A DNA stretch of 11,836 bases, taken from an uncultured Clostridia bacterium. Lineage in GTDB: Bacteria > Bacillota > Clostridia > Peptostreptococcales > Anaerovoracaceae. The notes under the pieces are model-generated. The model saw only the letters and a list, made by a program, of their open reading frames with translations, made no database searches and had not been told where the DNA came from. The DNA lies in the NCBI GenBank assembly GCA_934277655.1, contig CAKQVC010000034.1:1-11836 (forward strand). The letters are read 5' to 3'. The translations under genes were made by a program, and so were the position numbers. Each line of letters starts with the position of its first letter. Positions within the stretch are counted from its first letter, which is position 1. Positions 8,025-11,836 of the stretch are shown piece after piece.

Positions 8025-8041
8025 AATGCAGCTCCGTTTTT
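8015..8041 (+). terminator. Rho-independent terminator of the rph-gdpD operon
   Basis: ACGGAGCTG (8015-8023) pairs perfectly with CAGCTCCGT (8029-8037) around an AAATG loop and is followed by a T run to 8041. The stem overlaps the gdpD stop codon (8022-8024). On the minus strand the T run is absent, so it mainly serves the plus strand. Confidence 0.9.
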
Positions 8042-8056
8042 GTCAGGATGTTTTCT

Positions 8057-8103
8057 CCTCGTGCAGGAAAATTGCAATGGGGCACACCCTTACTGCAGCG
8101 AGG
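8057..8103. other. Nested hairpin in the convergent gdpD/mscL gap
   Basis: CCTCGTGCAG (8057-8066) pairs with CTGCAGCGAGG (8093-8103) with one bulged G, a ten-pair stem. Inside the loop GGG (8080-8082) can pair with CCC (8087-8089). There is no T run on either side, so it is not a standard terminator. It might still stop or stabilise mscL transcripts, whose coding region ends at 8131. Confidence 0.4.
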
Positions 8104-8130
8104 CAATAATCGGATAGAGTGCTATTGCAC

Positions 8131-8544
8131 TTACTGACGATCTTTTAGCAGATCGCGGATTTCTGTCAGCAGCTGGATATCTGCGGGGATTGGCGCAGGA
8201 GCTTCTTCAGCAGCTGCCTTTTCTTTGCCGGATTCAAAGTTTTCCTGAAGCTGGGTCAGTTTATTGAAAGATTTGACGATGAAGAAGAGGACCAAAGCAG
8301 TCAGAAAAAATACGATGACCGCCTGGATAAAGTTTCCGATCATAATGTGTGCATCACCCAGTGTGATGGAAACTCCGGTAAAATCAATACCTCCGGTGAT
8401 CATACCGATAATCGGGGTGATTACGTCGGAAACCAGAGAGTTTACGATTGCCGTAAATGCGCCGCCGATGATGATGCCGACTGCCATGCTCATAACATCG
8501 CCTTTTGCAATAAAGTCTTTGAATTCTGACATGAATTTTTTCAT
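8131..8544 (-). CDS. mscL: Large-conductance mechanosensitive channel MscL
   Basis: Pentameric inner-membrane channel that opens under membrane tension during hypo-osmotic shock. The 137 residues are the normal length. N-terminal MSEFKDFIAKGDVMSMAVGIIIGGAF (5-30) is the conserved amphipathic helix plus TM1, with LVSDVITPIIG completing it. The periplasmic loop is about 50-68. TM2 runs about 70-92, followed by a basic stretch and the C-terminal helical bundle ending LTEIRDLLKDRQ. The frame is open 17 codons upstream of the chosen ATG, but AAAGGAA at 8554-8560, 9 bases away, and the conserved MKKF-type start fix the start at 8544. It follows maf after 79 bases on the same strand and may be co-transcribed with it. 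Confidence 0.96.
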   Translation of the reverse strand: MKKFMSEFKDFIAKGDVMSMAVGIIIGGAFTAIVNSLVSDVITPIIGMITGGIDFTGVSITLGDAHIMIGNFIQAVIVFFLTALVLFFIVKSFNKLTQLQENFESGKEKAAAEEAPAPIPADIQLLTEIRDLLKDRQ

Positions 8545-8623
8545 GAGTAAAAATTCCTTTCTTGTTTGATTATTTGCTTTTATTTCAAATTTCAATTTCG
8601 TTAAGATGATATCTTGTGATTCT

Positions 8624-9274
8624 TTACAGCCTGCCCAGTTCTTTTACGATCTTTTCCCATGGGAAGCCAACCACATTGTCATAACTGCCTTCGATATGAT
8701 CGATATATTTTCCGAAAAGCCCCTGGATTGCATAACCACCGGCCTTATCGTACGGCTCGTCAGTGTCCAGATATGCGTTCAGTTGCTCGTCCGTAAAATC
8801 CTTTACGAAAACCTTTGTCACTTCCGCAAACACCCGGGCATTTTGACATCCGGCTTCTACGAGTGTAACTCCGGTAACGACGTAGTGAACATCGTTTCGA
8901 AGCAAAGAAAGCATGCGAAAAGCGTCCTGCCTGTCTTTTGGCTTGCCCATAATCCCATCTTTATACACAATAGTATCCGCAGCGAGGATAACGGCCGTTT
9001 GCTTACCTGCCTGTTTCTGAAAATCAACGGAACGTTCTGCATCAACAGATAAATCCGATGTAAAGTCAGTCAGTGTTTCATTCAAATACTTTTCTTCAAC
9101 CCATTTCGCTTTTTTTAAGGCCAGAAACATGACCGTTTCACACATGCCGCAGACCGGCGGAATATTTTCTTCGATTTTTGCCGGCATGATCAGCGGATCG
9201 ATTCCGTTTGCGCGCATGATTTCAATGCGGCGGGGGGAACCGGAAGCTAAAATACATTTTCTGCTCATATTCAT
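8624..9274 (-). CDS. maf: Maf-family nucleoside triphosphate pyrophosphatase (septum formation inhibitor-like)
   Basis: House-cleaning enzyme that hydrolyses dTTP, UTP and modified pyrimidine triphosphates; overproduction in Bacillus inhibits septation. Length is 216 residues. Motifs are ILASGSPRR (8-16, substrate-binding arginines), LAADTIV (97-103, catalytic D100), GKPKDRQDA (110-118), VVTGVTL (132-138) and EPYDKAGGYAIQG (173-185), the last typical of the YhdE-type subfamily. Residues about 63-93 form a longer, polar linker before the catalytic strand than in most relatives. ATG 9274 was chosen because GAGGTGG (9283-9289 on the minus strand) lies 8 bases upstream; a GTG at 9286 overlaps that site, and ATG 9268 is a second choice. 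It is divergent from spoVAC over about 90 bases. Confidence 0.95.
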   Translation of the reverse strand: MNMSRKCILASGSPRRIEIMRANGIDPLIMPAKIEENIPPVCGMCETVMFLALKKAKWVEEKYLNETLTDFTSDLSVDAERSVDFQKQAGKQTAVILAADTIVYKDGIMGKPKDRQDAFRMLSLLRNDVHYVVTGVTLVEAGCQNARVFAEVTKVFVKDFTDEQLNAYLDTDEPYDKAGGYAIQGLFGKYIDHIEGSYDNVVGFPWEKIVKELGRL

Positions 9275-9365
9275 TTGTTTTTCCACCTCAAAAAATTATC
9301 TTTTACTATTATGACATATTTTTTTGAAAATGGAAACAATAAAAACAGAAAACAAGGGAAAGGCT

Positions 9366-9884
9366 GTGAAAAAAATCATGAAAACACGAGCAGATACAAG
9401 TCCGGACAGGCAGGAACAGGAAAAAGAAAACGAGAAGCAGAAAAAAGAGATTGCGAAGGCTTATGGCAAGTATGCGAAATCCTTTACTCCGCAGCCAAAG
9501 TACGTTTCCAACAGCCTGCGGGCGTTTTTGACAGGGGGAGCTTTATGTGCGGCAGCCCTGTGGGTGCAGAACATTCTCCAGCAGCGGGGGATCGCAAAGG
9601 AAGATGCGGCAACAATGGTAACCGTCGGACTTATTATGATGGCACAGCTTCTGACCGGATTCGGAGTCTTTGATGTCATCGCAAAATTTGCCGGAGCGGG
9701 GGTTATCGTTCCGATCACGGGATTTTCAAATGCAATGGTTGCACCTGCGATCGAATATAAAAAAGAGGGTCCGGTTTTGGGAGCTGGAGCTAAGATGTTC
9801 AGCGTGGCAGGACCTGTGCTGGTCTGCGGCATTTCGTCAGCTGTATGTGTGGGAGTTCTCTTTCGGATCATCTATTTACTGTAA
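9366..9884 (+). CDS. spoVAC: Stage V sporulation protein AC
   Basis: Inner-membrane SpoVA component needed for uptake of Ca-dipicolinate into the forespore and its release at germination; SpoVAC has been reported to behave as a mechanosensitive channel. Conserved features are SNSLRAFLTGGALC, LLTGFGVFDVIAKFAGAGVIVPITGFSNAMVAPAIEYKKEGPVLG and a final hydrophobic helix. About four transmembrane segments follow a charged N-terminal stretch rich in K, E and Q. I place the start at GTG 9366 because AAGGG (9354-9358) lies 7 bases upstream, giving 172 residues. ATG 9330 (no ribosome site) and ATG 9378 (site 14 bases away) are alternatives. The N-terminal extension is longer than in the roughly 150-residue Bacillus protein. 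Forespore sigma-G control is expected from family knowledge; no clear sigma-G box was found. Confidence 0.92.
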   Translation: MKKIMKTRADTSPDRQEQEKENEKQKKEIAKAYGKYAKSFTPQPKYVSNSLRAFLTGGALCAAALWVQNILQQRGIAKEDAATMVTVGLIMMAQLLTGFGVFDVIAKFAGAGVIVPITGFSNAMVAPAIEYKKEGPVLGAGAKMFSVAGPVLVCGISSAVCVGVLFRIIYLL

Positions 9885-9991
9885 AAGGTTATTGTATCCG
9901 AAAGAAAACGATCATATACGGAATTCGAAAACAAAAGATTTTGCGCAGGGTAAAGGTGGACAATAGTTGAAAGGAATGAAAAAGTGAGAAA

Positions 9992-11026
9992 ATGGCAGAG
10001 AAAAAAACAGGAAAGCAAACTGTGATCTTTGAGAAAAAACCATACTTGATCGGCCGGGGCAATGTGGTCGGAGAAAAAGAAGGCGAAGGACCGATGGGGA
10101 AATGTTTTGACGAGGTTCTTAGCGATGACATGTATGGAGAAAAAACATGGGAAAAGGCTGAATGCAAGATGTTGGAAACAGCCATGCGGCGTGCAGTGGG
10201 GCGAAGCGGTCTGGATGAAAAAGAAATTGATGTGATGCTCAGCGGAGATCTGATCAATCAGATCATGTCATCTTCTTTTGCAGCACGAAATCTGCATATT
10301 CCGTTTCTGGGACTTTATGGTGCCTGTTCAACGATGACAGAGTCATTGGTACTGGGATCCATGCTGATCGATGGGGGATTTGCTAATTCCGTTCTGGCAG
10401 GTGCGTCCAGTCATTTCTGTACAGCAGAAAGGCAGTTCCGGATGCCGGTAGAACATGGAAATCAGAGACCACCTTCCGCACAGTGGACGGCAACCGCTGC
10501 GGGGGCAGTGGTTCTGTCTTCAAAGCCCGGCAGAAGCTGTGGCAGACGTATCCGGGCACATACAGCAACGATCGGCAGGGTTATTGATGCCGGCGTAAAA
10601 GATGTGAATCAGATGGGATCGGCGATGGCTCCGGCGGCCGTAGATACCTTGCTTAATCATTTGCAGGACACAGGGAGAAATCTTGACTATTATGATTTAG
10701 TCGTAACCGGAGATCTGGGATTTATCGGCAGAGACATTATGCGGGATCTTTTGGTGGATGCAGGTCTGGGCAGCCAGAATGTTTACACTTATTATGATGA
10801 CTGCGGAACGATGCTGTTTGATCGGCAGCAGGATGTTCATGGCGGCGGCAGCGGCTGTGGGTGTTCAGCTGCGGTGCTGACCGGCGGTTTTCTGCATGAG
10901 ATGGAACAGGGAAAACTCAGAAGGATCCTGCTGATGTCTACAGGAGCGCTGCTTTCAACGGTTTCGCCGTTTCAAGGGGAAAGTATTCCGGGAATTGCAC
11001 ATGCAATCGCATTGGAGGTGGAATAA
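9992..11026 (+). CDS. spoVAD: Stage V sporulation protein AD
   Basis: Soluble or peripheral SpoVA subunit with a thiolase-like fold that binds dipicolinic acid; it sits on the outer face of the spore inner membrane. The 344 residues are the usual length. Family stretches are FEKKPYLIGRGNVVGEKEGEGPMGKCFD (13-40), LGLYGACSTMTESL (106-119, with the thiolase-like C112), PVEHGNQRPPSAQWTATAAGA, VVTGDLGFIGRDIM and GGGSGCGCSAAVL. No signal peptide or strong hydrophobic helix is seen. It follows spoVAC by 107 bases, and the ribosome site is weak (GTGAG close to ATG, AAAGGA 16 bases away), which is unusual beside the strong sites in this window. It overlaps spoVAE by one base. Confidence 0.96.
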   Translation: MAEKKTGKQTVIFEKKPYLIGRGNVVGEKEGEGPMGKCFDEVLSDDMYGEKTWEKAECKMLETAMRRAVGRSGLDEKEIDVMLSGDLINQIMSSSFAARNLHIPFLGLYGACSTMTESLVLGSMLIDGGFANSVLAGASSHFCTAERQFRMPVEHGNQRPPSAQWTATAAGAVVLSSKPGRSCGRRIRAHTATIGRVIDAGVKDVNQMGSAMAPAAVDTLLNHLQDTGRNLDYYDLVVTGDLGFIGRDIMRDLLVDAGLGSQNVYTYYDDCGTMLFDRQQDVHGGGSGCGCSAAVLTGGFLHEMEQGKLRRILLMSTGALLSTVSPFQGESIPGIAHAIALEVE

Positions 11027-11382
11027 TGGACTATGTATGGGCGTTCCTCATTGGAGGAATTATCTGTGTGATTGGTCAGATCTTAATGGATGCAACAAAA
11101 CTGACGGCTCCTCGGATCCTCGTTCTGTTTGTAGTAAGTGGGGTAGTGCTTCAGGCTCTGGGCTGGTATGAACCGATCGTGAAACTGGCAGGCAGCGGAG
11201 CTACCGTACCGCTTCCGGGGTTTGGTTATAATCTGGCAAAGGGAGCCATGGAAGGCGCGCAGAAAAGTTTTCTGGATGCCGTCATGGGACCAGTCAAAGC
11301 ATCTGCCGCAGGGGTTGCTGTTGCAATCACATTTGGCTATCTGGCAGCCCTTATCTTTAACCCGAAATCTCCGAAGCGATAA
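11026..11382 (+). CDS. spoVAE: Stage V sporulation protein AE (SpoVAEb type)
   Basis: Small SpoVA membrane subunit of 118 residues. It has about three to four hydrophobic segments, with the family stretch GGIICVIGQILMDATKLTAPRILVLFVVSGVVLQALG (10-47) and LAGSGATVPLPGFGYNLAKGAMEGA (54-78), which resembles the matching part of SpoVAC because the two proteins are distantly related. The start codon overlaps the spoVAD stop (TAATG) with GGAGG 7 bases upstream, so translation is coupled. With SpoVAC and SpoVAD it makes the minimal set kept in Clostridia that lack spoVAA and spoVAB. Nothing after it belongs to the spoVA family, and no strong intrinsic terminator is visible directly downstream. Confidence 0.95.
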   Translation: MDYVWAFLIGGIICVIGQILMDATKLTAPRILVLFVVSGVVLQALGWYEPIVKLAGSGATVPLPGFGYNLAKGAMEGAQKSFLDAVMGPVKASAAGVAVAITFGYLAALIFNPKSPKR

Positions 11383-11417
11383 GAAACGATGAATCAGGAA
11401 TAAGGAAAAGTAAAAGC

Positions 11418-11446
11418 TTGTAAAAATATATAAAAAATAGTATAAT
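11418..11446 (+). promoter_or_regulatory. Strong sigma-A-type promoter downstream of spoVAE
   Basis: TTGTAA (11418-11423) and a perfect TATAAT (11441-11446) are separated by exactly 17 AT-rich bases. Predicted start of transcription is near 11453. This is the best vegetative promoter in the window, and it drives only a short peptide gene and structured RNA. Confidence 0.8.
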
Positions 11447-11474
11447 TAGATAGAAAATGCGTGTGCAAAGGCCG

Positions 11475-11517
11475 CCAGTGCGTTCTTTTATGTGTCAGGG
11501 GGACGCAAAATATATAT
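11475..11517 (+). promoter_or_regulatory. Leader hairpin before the 37-residue peptide gene
   Basis: A stem can form between TGCGTTC (starting near 11479) and GGACGCA (ending near 11517), seven pairs with one G-U, around a loop of about 17 bases. It lies between the promoter and the peptide ribosome site. I do not recognise it as a known riboswitch. Confidence 0.35.
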
Positions 11518-11532
11518 GCAGAGGAGTTTTAT

Positions 11533-11646
11533 ATGGAGAGAGCGTTTTTTTATATTATGGCAGTTTTAAATGTTCTGATCGGATTCAGACTACTTAATGG
11601 GAAGCCATCGCCTTTTGGGAAAGGCACTTATGACAAGCGGAAATAA
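11533..11646 (+). CDS. Predicted 37-residue membrane peptide of unknown function
   Basis: ATG 11533 is preceded by AGAGGAG (11520-11526), 6 bases away, an excellent ribosome site, and lies about 80 bases after a near-consensus promoter. The product begins with a hydrophobic segment (about residues 5-21, FFYIMAVLNVLIGFRLL), then a polar and basic tail with NGKPSPFGKG and ends in DKRK. This fits one membrane helix with a positively charged, probably cytoplasmic tail. The frame stays open upstream to a GTG at 11461, but that codon has no ribosome site. A hairpin with a T run follows 20 bases after the stop. I recognise no family. It is a probable real small gene because promoter, ribosome site and terminator line up, but coding cannot be proved from one sequence. 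Confidence 0.55.
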   Translation: MERAFFYIMAVLNVLIGFRLLNGKPSPFGKGTYDKRK

Positions 11647-11666
11647 CAAAAATAAGACCTATAAGG

Positions 11667-11693
11667 CAGTCTGCTTTGGAACAGGCTGTTTTT
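11667..11693 (+). terminator. Rho-independent terminator after the small peptide gene
   Basis: CAGTCTG (11667-11673) pairs with CAGGCTG (11682-11688), seven pairs with one G-U, around an 8-base loop. It is followed by five T residues, and the stem can extend by weak pairs into the T run. Confidence 0.7.
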
Positions 11694-11716
11694 AATGTCA
11701 TATTTAGCACCATATA

Positions 11717-11766
11717 AAGTGTAGCTGGCAGAGAGAAATTAACTCTGACATCTGCACTTATTTTTT
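11717..11766 (+). terminator. Second hairpin with T run, terminator-like
   Basis: AAGTGTAG (11717-11724) pairs with CTGCACTT (11752-11759), eight pairs with one G-U. Inside, CAGAG (11729-11733) pairs with CTCTG (11743-11747), leaving a 4x4 internal loop. A run of six T follows at 11761-11766. It may be a back-up terminator or part of a structured RNA. Confidence 0.5.
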
Positions 11767-11776
11767 CATGAAGAAA

Positions 11777-11817
11777 GCTGTCTGAAGCGACAGAGATTAA
11801 CGTCAGCCTGTTTTTTT
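11777..11817 (+). other. Third stem and T-run element, uncertain terminator
   Basis: GCTG (11777-11780) can pair with CAGC (11804-11807), and CTGTC (11778-11782) alternatively with GACAG (11789-11793), before a run of seven T (11811-11817). The stem is weaker than the two before it. CAGCCTGTT (11804-11812) is also the exact reverse complement of AACAGGCTG (11680-11688) in the first terminator, so a long-range pairing is possible. Confidence 0.35.
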
Positions 11818-11836
11818 CAGTCAAAACATTTACAAA

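Noticed and set aside
8606..9052. 148-codon frame antisense to maf
   Set aside because: All Maf catalytic motifs are on the minus strand; the plus-strand product has no known domain.
11594..11824. 76-codon minus-strand frame over the small peptide gene and terminators
   Set aside because: It starts with TTG, has no ribosome site and reads through the hairpin elements; no family features.

Overview
The window reads as chromosomal DNA of an anaerobic, spore-forming Firmicute, most likely a clostridial gut bacterium of the Lachnospiraceae type. The reasons are a spoVAC-spoVAD-spoVAE run, strong purine-rich Shine-Dalgarno sites, sigma-A-like promoters with AT-rich spacers, intermediate base composition, and the rph-rdgB overlap common in that group. 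The genus assignment is inference. I see no rRNA, tRNA, CRISPR array, transposase, phage gene or toxin-antitoxin pair. Most of the window is ordinary core genome.

Layout. (1) Positions 1-1355, minus strand: a sodium:alanine (AGCS) symporter whose last few residues lie off the left edge. (2) Positions 1356-1864: a gene-free divergent interval holding a good promoter for the genes to its right. (3) Positions 1865-8024, plus strand: seven tightly packed genes for RNase PH, an ITP/XTP pyrophosphatase (RdgB/HAM1 type), a BrkB/YihY membrane protein, a diacylglycerol-kinase-family lipid kinase, a PF06541 (CmpB-like) membrane protein, an MFS/SLC45-like transporter and a glycerophosphodiester phosphodiesterase. 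They end at a clear intrinsic terminator that overlaps the last stop codon. (4) Positions 8131-9274, minus strand: mscL, with a Maf-type nucleotide pyrophosphatase upstream of it. (5) Positions 9366-11382, plus strand: spoVAC, spoVAD and spoVAE, the minimal spore channel set for dipicolinic acid. (6) Positions 11383-11836: a strong promoter, a leader with a hairpin, a predicted 37-residue membrane peptide, and a tail with several hairpin plus T-run elements.

How the genes fit together. The seven-gene run begins with RNA 3'-end trimming and nucleotide-pool cleaning and continues into envelope and lipid functions. Lipid kinase plus glycerophosphodiesterase suggests phospholipid turnover, with the MFS protein possibly moving a sugar or a glycerol-phosphate-related compound. 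RdgB and Maf are both house-cleaning pyrophosphatases. The spoVA genes act late in sporulation and in germination. MscL answers osmotic downshock.

The least explained parts are the short peptide gene and its flanking RNA structures at 11418-11820, and the nested hairpin between gdpD and mscL. I found nothing that can be defended as a new multi-gene system.
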